A DNA stretch of 64,000 nucleotides from an uncultured Psychroserpens sp. (lineage in GTDB: Bacteria; Bacteroidota; Bacteroidia; Flavobacteriales; Flavobacteriaceae). Positions 1-7,975 of this stretch are shown one piece after another (the stretch's first letter is position 1; every line of letters begins with the position of its first letter). The notes beneath the pieces are model-generated. The model saw only the letters and a list, made by a program, of their open reading frames with translations. It had not been told where the DNA came from and made no database searches. The DNA lies in assembly GCA_947489585.1 (NCBI GenBank), contig CANLEE010000013.1:1-64000 (forward strand), written 5' to 3'. The position numbers were made by a program, and so were the translations under genes.

Positions 1-80
1 TGTTTCTTTATAAAGCAAAACCAAACCTGAAAGGTAAGCGTACTTTTAATCGCTACATTTCATATACGCCAACGTTGTAA
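1..80 (+). repeat. Right part of a divergent attC-like site at the window edge
   Basis: The stretch ending at GTTGTAAAAC (74-83) keeps the GC, CATATACG and AACGTT blocks of the repeat's 3' arm, but it is more divergent than the twelve inner copies. Its closing GTTGTAAAAC is the exact reverse complement of GTTTTACAAC at 912-921, which ends the first gene unit, so it works as the left boundary of that unit. The 5' arm lies outside the window or is decayed. Confidence 0.5.
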
Positions 81-96
81 AACATTTAAGGAACAT

Positions 97-906
97 TTGA
101 AAGAAAAGCACAAATTTACTGAATCAATTACTAACTCAATGAAAACTCTTCTCAAAGGAGAAATCAGTTTTATTGAAGATTATAATAATTGGTCAGTTGA
201 AGTCTTTATAAAATGGAATAAAAGAAGAATTCAAATCACAATTAAATCTCGTAATTCTGAACTCAAATCTGAATTTCTTTCTTGTGCATTAACTAAGGCA
301 AGTTTATTAACATATATTTCTAGATCCGATTCTTTTAATTTTTCAGGTAAAAAAAGTAAATACTCTGAATTGATTTTGGAAAGTGCTGCAGCTCAATCTT
401 TAATGAATAGCAGAAATGCTAGTATAAAACTAAACGGAAAATATTTGATTTTCAATGGAGGAATTAAAAAAAATGATGTATCAAGCCTATCTAATATATT
501 CAAGCTGAACGAAATCTTAATTCAGGAAATTGATGAATTGAACAAGTCAAAAAGAGGTTACGGATTACTAGAACCACCATTATATGAACCTTTTGATAAT
601 GATTTAGATTTATTAATCTCATACCTTGAATTAATTTGTAAGGAGTTACCTAATGTATTAACGGATTTCCCGAAAAACACAAAATATACCGTTTTAGCTG
701 TAGGTAATCCACATGGTCCACCTTATCCAGCAATTGGATTTTATTGCGATAATCCAAAAGATTTTGACATATTACCAGATTCGTATGGTTTTGAAGAAGT
801 CGTAGAAAATTGGTTAACGGAAGATAAAATTAAAAGATTTAAGTTAGAAGCCGAAAATCATAAAACTAAAAGTTGGGAAGAACTGAAAAACGCAAAACCT
901 GAGTAA
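97..906 (+). CDS. Hypothetical cassette protein, 269 aa
   Basis: I do not recognise this protein. It is lysine-rich and soluble, with no signal peptide or membrane segment. The C-terminal part has the stretch GNPHGPPYPAIGFYCDN, and the end is a charged, probably helical tail. The start is a TTG behind TAAGGAAC, because no in-frame ATG occurs until codon 15; that ATG at 139 is the alternative start. It fills the first unit of the array almost completely: 21 bases from the boundary to the start, and 12 bases from the stop to the next attC-like arm. Confidence 0.6.
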   Translation: MKEKHKFTESITNSMKTLLKGEISFIEDYNNWSVEVFIKWNKRRIQITIKSRNSELKSEFLSCALTKASLLTYISRSDSFNFSGKKSKYSELILESAAAQSLMNSRNASIKLNGKYLIFNGGIKKNDVSSLSNIFKLNEILIQEIDELNKSKRGYGLLEPPLYEPFDNDLDLLISYLELICKELPNVLTDFPKNTKYTVLAVGNPHGPPYPAIGFYCDNPKDFDILPDSYGFEEVVENWLTEDKIKRFKLEAENHKTKSWEELKNAKPE

Positions 907-914
907 CAAACGTT

Positions 915-1047
915 TTACAACAACGTGTATAATCAATTGCTAGTTTTGTGTGTACTCGGAAAATCCTACGGATTTTCCTCTGGTTCGTTTTCTATTTACT
1001 AACTTAGTTCTCGCCAACGCAACTAACCATACACGAACACGTTGGCA
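915..1047 (+). repeat. attC-like site 1
   Basis: The left arm is TTACAAC-AACGTGTATAATCAATTGC and the right arm ends TACACGAACAC-GTTGGCA. The internal hairpin at 958-978 is GGAAAATCC, loop TAC, GGATTTTCC. GTGTATAATCAATTGC pairs with GCAACTAACCATACAC apart from three mismatches, leaving unequal unpaired bases between the outer AAC/GTT boxes and this stem, as in attC sites. Confidence 0.78.
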
Positions 1048-1063
1048 GTAATATAAGACAACC

Positions 1064-1978
1064 ATGAAGAAAGTCATAAGAACACCCGAAAGCAGATTCG
1101 AAAATTTAGAAGATTACAATTTTCAAAGTAATTACTTGGATGTTGAAGATGGATTACGATTGCATTATCTAGACGAAGGCAATAAAAATAACCCTATTGT
1201 TTTGTTACTTCACGGAGAACCAAGTTGGTCCTATTTGTATCGCAAGATGATTCCAACCCTGTCGAAGAATTTTCGAGTTATTGCACCAGATTTAATTGGA
1301 TTTGGTAAATCAGATAAATTAATTAATCAACAAGATTATTCATATCAAAAACATATTGATTGGATTTCGTCATTTATCGAGAAACTAAACCTTAAAAATA
1401 TAACCCTTTTTTGTCAAGATTGGGGAGGATTAATTGGTTTGCGAATCATAACACAAATGAATAATAGGTTTGACTTGGTTGTTGCTTCCAATACCACTTT
1501 GCCAACTGGCAATGTACCTATACCAGATAGTTTTTTACAATGGAGAGAATATTCGCAGCATTCAGCCAGCTTCAATATTGGAAAAGTAATAGATATGGGA
1601 ACTGTTCAACCTTTATCAGAAAAAGTATATGAAGCTTATAATGCACCTTTTCCATCTGAAGAATATAAAGCTGGAGCAAGAATTTTCCCAACGTTAGTTC
1701 CAATCAATGAAGACGACCCTGAATCAATTAAAAATCTTAAAGCATGGGAAAAATTAAAATCTTGGAATAAGCCATTTTTAACCATATTTGGTGATGAAGA
1801 CAATATAATGATTGGAGCTGAAAAAGCATTTAAAAAATTAGTTCCAGGTGCTAAAGAACAAAATCATACTATTCTCAATGCTGGACATTTTATCCAAGAA
1901 GAAAAAGGAGAAGAACTTGCAGAATTAATAATTGAATTTTATAATAAAAATACTACTGCCAACAACGTGTATAATTAA
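1064..1978 (+). CDS. Haloalkane dehalogenase-like alpha/beta hydrolase
   Basis: This is a 304-residue alpha/beta-hydrolase of the haloalkane dehalogenase family, which hydrolyses carbon-halogen bonds to an alcohol and halide. The oxyanion-hole motif HGEPSW is at residues 50-55. The nucleophile elbow CQDWGG puts the nucleophile at Asp119, with the halide-binding Trp120 next to it, as in haloalkane dehalogenases and not in epoxide hydrolases or esterases. The acid is Asp244 or Asp246 in FGDEDN, and the base is His275 in NAGHF. Length and motif order suggest subfamily HLD-I (DhlA/DhmA type). It is the only gene in its unit. The stop overlaps the start of the next repeat, so the last codons (NNVYN) are translated from the AACAACGTGTATAAT arm. 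Substrate is unknown. Confidence 0.87.
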   Translation: MKKVIRTPESRFENLEDYNFQSNYLDVEDGLRLHYLDEGNKNNPIVLLLHGEPSWSYLYRKMIPTLSKNFRVIAPDLIGFGKSDKLINQQDYSYQKHIDWISSFIEKLNLKNITLFCQDWGGLIGLRIITQMNNRFDLVVASNTTLPTGNVPIPDSFLQWREYSQHSASFNIGKVIDMGTVQPLSEKVYEAYNAPFPSEEYKAGARIFPTLVPINEDDPESIKNLKAWEKLKSWNKPFLTIFGDEDNIMIGAEKAFKKLVPGAKEQNHTILNAGHFIQEEKGEELAELIIEFYNKNTTANNVYN

Positions 1979-2091
1979 TTGCTGTGGTCGTTGCTTATTT
2001 GGAAAATTCCTTCGGAATTTTCTCTGGCAAGTATTTGTTTACTAAATTAGTTGCTTAACCACGCAACTAACCATACACGAACACGTTAGCC
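1957..2091 (+). repeat. attC-like site 2
   Basis: The left arm is TGCCAAC-AACGTGTATAATTAATTGC; the right end is CACGTTAGCC. The internal hairpin is GAAAATTCC (2002-2010), loop TTC, GGAATTTTC (2014-2022). It has one more base pair before the loop than site 1, changed on both sides, so the pairing is kept. Confidence 0.78.
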
Positions 2092-2100
2092 ACAAGTTGA

Positions 2101-2538
2101 ATGAACCTATTAACTAAAAGACCACACATTGTTTTTCTTGTATTTGCATTAATCACTTTTATACTCGGATTTAATGCAAACGGAGGAATTGATATAAATA
2201 TTCACGACACATATTTTGTGATGAACAATTATCATTTCGCAACGCTGATTTCAATTCTTTTCGGAATAATCGGGCTGATTTATTGGATTGTAAAAAAAAT
2301 GAACGGAAACCTCTCTAAACGTCTAAATTTGATTCACGTTGCGCTGACATTTGGTGGAATTTTTCTGATTTTGATTTTAAACGAATTTTTCAGAAAGTCA
2401 ATTATGGAATATCATTTTAATGAAAACTTGACAATTATCATTTATTTGATTTCTGCTATTGTGATTTTTGGACAGATTATATTTCCGATTAATATAATAA
2501 GAGGAATAATTAAAAAACCAAATAGAGACTTAAGATGA
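2101..2538 (+). CDS. Small membrane protein resembling the HDTYFV segment of cytochrome oxidase subunit I
   Basis: The 145-residue protein has four predicted membrane helices, at about residues 9-25, 44-64, 76-93 and 107-130. Residues 32-66 read like the conserved helix-turn-helix of heme-copper oxidase subunit I: INIHDTYFV followed by a helix ending LIYW. Full-length subunit I has about 12 helices, and its heme-binding His pair after this motif (HFHY) is only partly kept here (NNYHF), so oxidase activity is not expected. The role is unknown; a membrane stress or accessory function is only a guess. It shares an ATGA overlap with the next gene, so the two are likely translated together. It starts 10 bases after the unit boundary. 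Confidence 0.65.
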   Translation: MNLLTKRPHIVFLVFALITFILGFNANGGIDINIHDTYFVMNNYHFATLISILFGIIGLIYWIVKKMNGNLSKRLNLIHVALTFGGIFLILILNEFFRKSIMEYHFNENLTIIIYLISAIVIFGQIIFPINIIRGIIKKPNRDLR

Positions 2539-2870
2539 CTTACAAAATTCCTAAATTGAAAATATTATTAGATTCTGAAAGTTTTCGTTCTCGCACAGCT
2601 ATGTACATCGGAGAAAAAAAAATATCTGTTTTAAAAGGTTTTTTAGATGGAGCTTATTACTCATTTGTTGCTTATGATGTGAATGAAGAAAATTTATTTG
2701 AAGGTTTTCACGATTGGGTTGCTGAGTATTATGGTTTCTCTGAATCAACTGCTGGATGGAAAAATATAATTCTTAAAGAATGTGGAAATGATGAAGTAAA
2801 GGCTGTTGATGAATTCTTTACAGTTTATGATAAATTTAAAAACAAATCACTCAAAAAAACCAGTGGCTAA
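2535..2870 (+). CDS. Hypothetical cassette protein, 111 aa
   Basis: This is an unrecognised small soluble protein. It starts inside the stop of the upstream membrane protein (ATGA), which argues for a two-gene unit. It contains SFRSRTAMYIGEKK and FEGFHDWVAEYYGF, both with the look of a compact alpha/beta or helical domain. No catalytic motif is visible. The stop codon TAA lies inside the R'' box (GGCTAAC) of the next repeat, so gene end and recombination site are fused. Confidence 0.6.
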   Translation: MTYKIPKLKILLDSESFRSRTAMYIGEKKISVLKGFLDGAYYSFVAYDVNEENLFEGFHDWVAEYYGFSESTAGWKNIILKECGNDEVKAVDEFFTVYDKFKNKSLKKTSG

Positions 2871-2996
2871 CAACGTGTATATTTAATTGCTTGTTCTGTG
2901 TGTACTCGGAAAATCCTGCGGATTTTCCTCTGGCTCGTTTTCTTTTACTAATTTAGACCTAGCCAACGCAACTAACCATTCACGAACACGTTGTAT
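2865..2996 (+). repeat. attC-like site 3
   Basis: The left arm is GGCTAAC-AACGTGTATATTTAATTGC and the right end CACGTTGTATGC. GTGGCTAAC at 2863-2871 is the exact reverse complement of GTTAGCCAC at 2085-2093, which opens the same unit. The hairpin is GGAAAATCC, TGC, GGATTTTCC. Confidence 0.78.
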
Positions 2997-4017
2997 GCCA
3001 TTTAAACTAAAAAAGATAAAATTGAATTTCTACAAAAAAATTAAGTGTTTTCAGCTAATCGGATTAACCCTGTTCTGTATTGTATTTCTATTGGCATGTG
3101 AAGACAATAAAGAAGAACATATTCTCAAATCTGAGAAAATTGTTTATGAATCTAATCCAGAGAATGCACAAATAATAACTTCTGATATAGAATTATTCTG
3201 GAAAGCATATGACAAAGTTATGAAAGACACACTTAGTATCGCTTTTAAAGAGGAGTACATAGAAAAAGGTAGTCCAGGTGTATTGTCATTTATTCCAAAT
3301 AAACGAATTGTAAGTGCAGAAGCTCTTAAAGAATTAGTGTTATCTGAAAGAAAGTATTATGATAATATTAGGAGCTCTTCTTTAAAATCACTTAACTATG
3401 AAAAACAAATACGTTCAACATATTATGCTTTAAAACATTTATATCCAAAAGCTGAATTCCCTCCTCTCTATTTTATTATTGGAAGAACTACATCAGGAGC
3501 TACTGCAACTGAAAGTGGTCTTGTTGTGGGTATTGAAGTATTTTCAGATACTTTGTACAAAACCACTTATGGAAGACCTTCATTAGACTTAGACCTACTA
3601 CCTTATATTGTCGCTCATGAAATTATTCATTTTTTACAGATAGACAATGATTTAGACAATTCACTTTTAAAGAAATGTATTCGTGAAGGTAGTGCTGATT
3701 TTATTTCCGAGTTAACATCTGGAGAGAAAACGAAGTTAATGAATGGAAATGATGTGTATCCTTATGGAAATGAGCATGAGGAAGATTTATGGAATGAATT
3801 TAAAATCGTCATGCATACAGAGGAAGAATCTCCTTGGCTATATAGTCAAACTTCAGACAGCAGACCACAAAATCTTGGGTACTGGATAGGTTACAAAATA
3901 GTTAAGGCTTATTATGACAAAGCTTTAGATAAGAGAAAAGCAATTGATGATATTATTAATATCAAGGATTATCAAGCTTTTTTCAAATCATCAGAATACG
4001 GACAGAAATTTGAATAA
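2995..4017 (+). CDS. Putative secreted zinc metalloprotease, lipoprotein
   Basis: The open frame runs further upstream, but that part is the repeat and not a gene. The first ATG inside the unit is at 2995, within the GTTGTATGC boundary box itself; a TTG at 3022 is an alternative start. With the ATG start, residues 18-35 form a lipoprotein signal with the lipobox FLLAC, so the mature protein is lipid-anchored outside the cytoplasm. The motif AHEIIHFLQ gives a zincin HExxH at about residues 208-212, followed by REGSADFISEL, where a Glu or Asp can be the third zinc ligand. This layout resembles the DUF2268-type predicted Zn-proteases. It is the only gene of its unit. Target unknown. Confidence 0.72.
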   Translation: MPFKLKKIKLNFYKKIKCFQLIGLTLFCIVFLLACEDNKEEHILKSEKIVYESNPENAQIITSDIELFWKAYDKVMKDTLSIAFKEEYIEKGSPGVLSFIPNKRIVSAEALKELVLSERKYYDNIRSSSLKSLNYEKQIRSTYYALKHLYPKAEFPPLYFIIGRTTSGATATESGLVVGIEVFSDTLYKTTYGRPSLDLDLLPYIVAHEIIHFLQIDNDLDNSLLKKCIREGSADFISELTSGEKTKLMNGNDVYPYGNEHEEDLWNEFKIVMHTEEESPWLYSQTSDSRPQNLGYWIGYKIVKAYYDKALDKRKAIDDIINIKDYQAFFKSSEYGQKFE

Positions 4018-4023
4018 AACAGC

Positions 4024-4155
4024 ATACAACAACGTGTATAGTTAATCGCTTGGTCTGTGTGTACTGGGAAAATCCTACGGATTTTCCTCTGGTTAGTTTT
4101 CTTTTGCTAACTTAGTTCTTGCCTACGCAACTAACCATACACGAACACGTTAGGC
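4024..4155 (+). repeat. attC-like site 4
   Basis: The left arm is ATACAAC-AACGTGTATAGTTAATCGC; the right end is CACGTTAGGC, a textbook GTTRRRY box. GCATACAAC ending at 4030 matches GTTGTATGC at 2990 across the unit. The hairpin is GGAAAATCC, TAC, GGATTTTCC. Confidence 0.8.
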
Positions 4156-4205
4156 GTAATTATAAACAGAATTAAATCAAAACATAAAACTTGTAAATAA
4201 AATAT

Positions 4206-5183
4206 ATGGCATTAATGGGAGGATTAGAAAGTTTTGGAATTAGTTTAGGAGCAGGTATAATAATTGAAACTAGAAAAATTTTTGTTAGTTCTGAAGTAAA
4301 GGTGCAAATTGAAAGAGCATTTGAAGAATCCTTAAAAGAATTCTGCATTAACCCATCAATTCGTGAAAAAGAACGAAATGAAATTAAAGCCATATATGAT
4401 AAGACATTGAAAATGTCTCATTCAGATTTACGAGATGAAACAATTTCTGGGAGATATTCTAAGTTTTTCTTAATATTTGAATCGAAACTGGTGAAATATA
4501 ATTCTGCCTACAGATATCTAAAAGAAGCTCGTGATGAAATAAGGTTTTTAGAATTAAAGGCTGATATTCAAACGATTAAGTTTGAGCTAAAAACTAAATA
4601 TAAGAAACCAAATGAGTTAGATAAAAAACATTCCTTTTTAGAAGTTGATTCAAAGAATACTATAATAAGTAAATATATGGGTGGAGGCTTAATGAAAGGA
4701 CACATTTGTATTCTTTTTTATGGATTAAAAATTGTTAACGCTTCTCAAGACTCATTTACTATTAAAGATTTCAAACTAGAATATACCCTTAACTCAAAAA
4801 AGAAATCTATCATTTCGAACAATGTAATAACTGGTAATGTTTATAGTGATTTAGAAAAAAAACAATTAGACTGTCTAATTGTTTATCTAGATAATGCTCA
4901 AATAGTATTAATGGGTTGGGAGAATATTAGAATTAGAATTGGAGAACTTCAAATACTACAGAAAAATGGAGTACTATCTGGTAGTGCTTTATTTATTCTC
5001 GATATCAAAGATATAGATGATATCAGGAATATTAAAGATTTAGCAATTGTAGTATCTGATTATTCCAATAATCATTCAAAACATAAAGTAGAAATAGATA
5101 ATGAGTGGATTCAAAGAGGAAAAAATTCAATCGTTGAACCTAAAAAATTTAGCGCCAAAGATGGAGTAATTAACTACGCCTAA
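4206..5183 (+). CDS. Hypothetical cassette protein, 325 aa
   Basis: I do not recognise this protein. The N-terminus (GLESFGISLGAGIIIET) is glycine-rich and hydrophobic and could insert in or sit against a membrane. Residues 30-135 are rich in Glu, Lys and Leu and probably form long helices. The C-terminal half alternates short beta-like stretches and charged loops. No catalytic motif is visible. The ATG is 51 bases inside the unit. The TAA stop is part of the R'' box GCCTAAC of the next repeat. Confidence 0.6.
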   Translation: MALMGGLESFGISLGAGIIIETRKIFVSSEVKVQIERAFEESLKEFCINPSIREKERNEIKAIYDKTLKMSHSDLRDETISGRYSKFFLIFESKLVKYNSAYRYLKEARDEIRFLELKADIQTIKFELKTKYKKPNELDKKHSFLEVDSKNTIISKYMGGGLMKGHICILFYGLKIVNASQDSFTIKDFKLEYTLNSKKKSIISNNVITGNVYSDLEKKQLDCLIVYLDNAQIVLMGWENIRIRIGELQILQKNGVLSGSALFILDIKDIDDIRNIKDLAIVVSDYSNNHSKHKVEIDNEWIQRGKNSIVEPKKFSAKDGVINYA

Positions 5184-5309
5184 CAACGTGTATAGTCAAT
5201 TGCTCGTTATGTGTGTACTCGGAAAATCCTACGGATTTTCCTCTGGCTCGTTTTCTTTTACTAACTTAGTTCTAGCCAACGCAACTAACCATACACAAAC
5301 ACGTTACAC
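5178..5309 (+). repeat. attC-like site 5
   Basis: The left arm is GCCTAAC-AACGTGTATAGTCAATTGC and the right end ACACGTTACACC. TACGCCTAAC at 5175-5184 is the exact reverse complement of GTTAGGCGTA at 4149-4158. Both boxes fit the integron consensus RYYYAAC/GTTRRRY. The hairpin is GGAAAATCC, TAC, GGATTTTCC. Confidence 0.8.
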
Positions 5310-5574
5310 CAAATAGCTCCAAGAACACTCTCTCGGAAAATTAAACCTTAGGAATTTCCTGTTTTTGCTCACTCATAATCTGAATTGTTTCTCACTCAAC
5401 TCTGAATTCAACTCTGAATTCAACTCAGAATCGGATTCTTACTCTTGCGGAATTTTGAGCAACTTTATGAAATTTAATACTAATGCGGAATTAAATGCTT
5501 ACTCAAACTCGGGATTTCACTCCTGCTACAACACTCTAATACAATGTGATTACTCTTGTGTGTCGCTTACTTGA
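5310..5574 (+). other. Cassette without a convincing protein gene
   Basis: About 265 bases lie between two attC-like sites with no credible coding sequence. The only + strand frame (5365-5574, 69 codons, TTG start) is a Ser/Asn/Cys-rich low-complexity translation produced by repeats of GAATTCAACTCT near 5402-5425 and many ACTC words. The minus strand offers only very short frames. It could be a non-coding RNA cassette, a decayed gene or a regulatory cassette; nothing decides between these. The unit start GTTACAC and end GTGTAAC match, so it has the structure of a real cassette. Confidence 0.5.
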
Positions 5575-5706
5575 GTGTAACAACGTGTATAGCTAATTGC
5601 TTGCTCTGTGTATACTCGGAAAATCCTGCGGATTTTCCTCTGGTTCATTTTCTTTTGCTAACTTAGTTCCAGCCAACGCAACTAACCATACACGAACACG
5701 TTACCA
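5575..5706 (+). repeat. attC-like site 6
   Basis: The left arm is GTGTAAC-AACGTGTATAGCTAATTGC; the right end is CACGTTACCAC. The hairpin is GGAAAATCC, TGC, GGATTTTCC. It is almost identical to sites 3 and 5 outside the variable boxes. Confidence 0.8.
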
Positions 5707-5800
5707 CACATTTGATGAAAAACATTACATTACCAATGTTATAGATTCCATGCTCTAGCTAAGGTCTAAGAAAAAAATAATGAAATAAAAGCATTTCACT

Positions 5801-6292
5801 ATGATCAAAAATTTAAAATTTATCGTCATTATTTACTTTTTGGTTATATCTCAATCATGTTCACAGAAAAATCATTTTGAACCTAAGATGTTTAGCATAA
5901 TGGATTTTAGTTTAGGTAAAGAAATAACTAAACAATGCTCAAGACCATCTCCTAAAAATATTGAAAGTTATTTTAATATATCAAAAAATGACGAAAAAAA
6001 ATTACACAAAAACTTCAATAAAATACATGAAATAAAGCCAGTGGAACTTGATTTTAAAAACATAGAAATTAATGATTTTAATGAATACGTTTATCAATAT
6101 GTTGGAGTAACAATTGATAACAGAAAATATATTTATATAAATGCAACTCCAAAAGATATAATTGAAAAAACAAACCATGATTGGAAAAATATTCCATTAG
6201 TAGGATGTGATGGTGGACCTTCTTTTTGGGGAATATTATTTAATATTAGTTCAAAAGAGTTCTCGCAATTATATATGAATGGTCCATTATAA
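5801..6292 (+). CDS. Hypothetical lipoprotein, 163 aa
   Basis: The first 20 residues are a lipoprotein signal (IIYFLVISQSC), with lipidation at about Cys20. The mature part is polar, with a few aromatic and Cys residues (QCSRPSPKNIESYF, LVGCDGGPSFWG). The segment VTIDNRKYIYINATPKD recalls small secreted hypothetical proteins common in Bacteroidota, but I cannot name a family. The unit has about 95 bases before the ATG, longer than its neighbours. The stop is 7 bases before the next repeat arm. Confidence 0.62.
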   Translation: MIKNLKFIVIIYFLVISQSCSQKNHFEPKMFSIMDFSLGKEITKQCSRPSPKNIESYFNISKNDEKKLHKNFNKIHEIKPVELDFKNIEINDFNEYVYQYVGVTIDNRKYIYINATPKDIIEKTNHDWKNIPLVGCDGGPSFWGILFNISSKEFSQLYMNGPL

Positions 6293-6298
6293 AACGTG

Positions 6299-6427
6299 AG
6301 GTAACAACGTGTATAGTTCATTGCTCGGAAATTCCTATCGGAATTTCTATCGCTTCTGAACAATGGGTTTCTGATTATTTGCTAACTTAGTGCAAACGCA
6401 ACGAAACCATACACGAACACGTTGTAA
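6299..6427 (+). repeat. attC-like site 7
   Basis: The left arm is AGGTAAC-AACGTGTATAGTTCATTGC and the right end CACGTTGTAAG. The hairpin is GAAATTCC, loop TATC, GGAATTTC, shorter than in site 1 and changed on both sides. It is one of the more divergent copies in the central part. Confidence 0.76.
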
Positions 6428-6544
6428 GTAATTTAGAAAAATATTACAAAATTTAGAATTCGATAAAGAGTGATTTTTTTTTACTAACTTGTACACTCAT
6501 TCTCCCTATAGTATTTTTTATTATTAATTTTTAATTTTTACAAT

Positions 6545-7396
6545 TTGAACAGTAAAAAAGAATTACTCAATAGGTTATTGAGATTGTATCCTTATGCAAA
6601 TGTTAAGGATTATTTCAATGAGAAATCTAAAAACCAGTCAAAATTAATTGATGAAATTTTATCTCAAACATCAGAACAAAGTGTTTTTGATTATTGTTCT
6701 TCAAATTTTGGATATACTAGAAAACATGTCTATGTTTTTGAAAAGATTTCTGGAAAGATAAATTTAGGTTCATCATTTGATGTTCTTTATTCAAAAGTTG
6801 AAACTACAAGTATTGGTATAGAAAATTTTTATATTATCAAATCAAATCATGATATAAAAGTTATTCAACCATACCAAGAATTAAATTTCAGCTTCCCTTG
6901 GCCAATAAAAATAACCCAACTTAAAGATGAAACCATAATTGAATTCACAATCTTGGAACGTAATATAGCTCATTATTTACCTATAGGTATGGAGTTATTA
7001 CAATCCAATAGAATTCTTGATGAAGGAGAATTTATTGAAATTTGCAAATCTAATAATGGCCTTTATTTTATGCCTAAAGATTTACATAAAGGAATAAAAT
7101 ATATGTGGGATAAGGACATAATTGATGCTCTACAAACAGATTGGAAAAAGTCTAAATCTTCTGCAAAAGAAACTATGGACGAATCCTATACTTTAAAAAA
7201 GACATATCCAAAATTATATAAACAAATAATAAAAGCAGAAATCACTAAAACTAATTTTTGTTTTTTAAATAGTGACGGTTTTTCTAAAAGATTTAGAGTA
7301 GAGCCAAAAGAAGGAAAAATTGCCTTTCCCCTTTATCCTAAGACTAAGGATAGTAATATAAATGTTATATTAGACGTTTTAAAAAATAATAAATAA
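6545..7396 (+). CDS. Hypothetical protein, 283 aa, first gene of a three-gene cassette
   Basis: I do not recognise this protein. Translation is placed at a TTG, since no in-frame ATG occurs before residue 149 and the residues after the TTG (NSKKELLNRLLRLYPYANVKDYF) look like a natural amphipathic N-terminus. The body has short beta-like and aromatic-rich segments (EKISGKINLGSSFDVLYSK, YQELNFSFPWPIKITQLKD). No signal peptide is present. A -7-like TAACTTGT near 6486 may drive the unit. The next gene starts 10 bases after its stop, so they form an operon of three small genes with a shared but unknown function. Confidence 0.6.
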   Translation: MNSKKELLNRLLRLYPYANVKDYFNEKSKNQSKLIDEILSQTSEQSVFDYCSSNFGYTRKHVYVFEKISGKINLGSSFDVLYSKVETTSIGIENFYIIKSNHDIKVIQPYQELNFSFPWPIKITQLKDETIIEFTILERNIAHYLPIGMELLQSNRILDEGEFIEICKSNNGLYFMPKDLHKGIKYMWDKDIIDALQTDWKKSKSSAKETMDESYTLKKTYPKLYKQIIKAEITKTNFCFLNSDGFSKRFRVEPKEGKIAFPLYPKTKDSNINVILDVLKNNK

Positions 7397-7406
7397 ACTT
7401 ATTATT

Positions 7407-7754
7407 ATGAATTTATTATCAGCAAAAAAACAAATTATCGAGAATACAGATCCTGATAGAGTTTATGTTGAAAATATTAGAAGTTTTTTTAATATTAATT
7501 CCAAAATAGCTCAGAAACTTTGCAATGTTGCAGTCAAACGTGGATTTTTTGATAAGTATGTGGAAGTAAGATGTCCAAATGATGACTCAACTATATATTC
7601 ATCTGAAAGTTTTGAAGAAATTCCTAGCCAAATTATTTGTCAAAATTGCCAATTAAATGAAGAAGATAATTATCAATTTGACAAGAAGGACTTAAAAGCA
7701 AACACATTTTATAGATTGTCAAATAAATATAGAAATGAGAAAGTTTCAATTTGA
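7407..7754 (+). CDS. Small protein with helical N-terminus and zinc-ribbon-like cysteines
   Basis: Residues 1-50 are helical (IRSFFNINSKIAQKLCNVAV) with the feel of a winged-helix or adaptor domain. Residues 55-80 contain CPND and, 24 residues later, CQNC, a possible four-ligand zinc site. The C-terminal 30 residues are charged. Small wHTH-plus-zinc-ribbon proteins occur as adaptors in conflict systems, but I assign no function. It sits 10 bases after the 283-residue protein and 3 bases before a small membrane protein. Confidence 0.6.
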   Translation: MNLLSAKKQIIENTDPDRVYVENIRSFFNINSKIAQKLCNVAVKRGFFDKYVEVRCPNDDSTIYSSESFEEIPSQIICQNCQLNEEDNYQFDKKDLKANTFYRLSNKYRNEKVSI

Positions 7755-7757
7755 TTT

Positions 7758-7970
7758 ATGGAAGATAAAATAAAAATATACAGATTTTTCTTCAACTTGA
7801 TTATTCAAGCAGGATTAGTAATTTGTTCACAAATTGCTTTTTTTTGGATTCTACATTATTTACTTTATAATGAAACCTCTACTGAAAGAACAATCGTTTT
7901 AGGAATATTAGACGCAATACTTCAAGGTACAGTATTCATTGTATACAAGTATTTTTTTAATACTAAATAA
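7758..7970 (+). CDS. Small two-helix membrane protein, 70 aa
   Basis: The protein has two strongly hydrophobic segments, at about residues 9-36 (FFNLIIQAGLVICSQIAFFW) and 43-64, joined by a short polar loop (LLYNETSTERT). It has no other domain. It is the third gene of the cassette, 3 bases after the zinc-ribbon-like protein, and ends six bases before the repeat. By analogy with membrane partners in other small operons it could be the effector or anchor; that is a guess. Confidence 0.6.
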   Translation: MEDKIKIYRFFFNLIIQAGLVICSQIAFFWILHYLLYNETSTERTIVLGILDAILQGTVFIVYKYFFNTK

Positions 7971-7975
7971 ACTAC

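Noticed and set aside
2887..2994. Upstream extension of the zinc-protease frame through the repeat
   Set aside because: The extra 36 residues are encoded by attC-like site 3. Similar open stretches appear in other copies, so they reflect the repeat and not protein conservation.
5365..5574. 69-codon protein in cassette 6
   Set aside because: The translation is Ser/Asn/Cys-rich low complexity caused by short DNA repeats, starts at TTG and lacks a ribosome-binding site. I describe the unit as non-coding instead.
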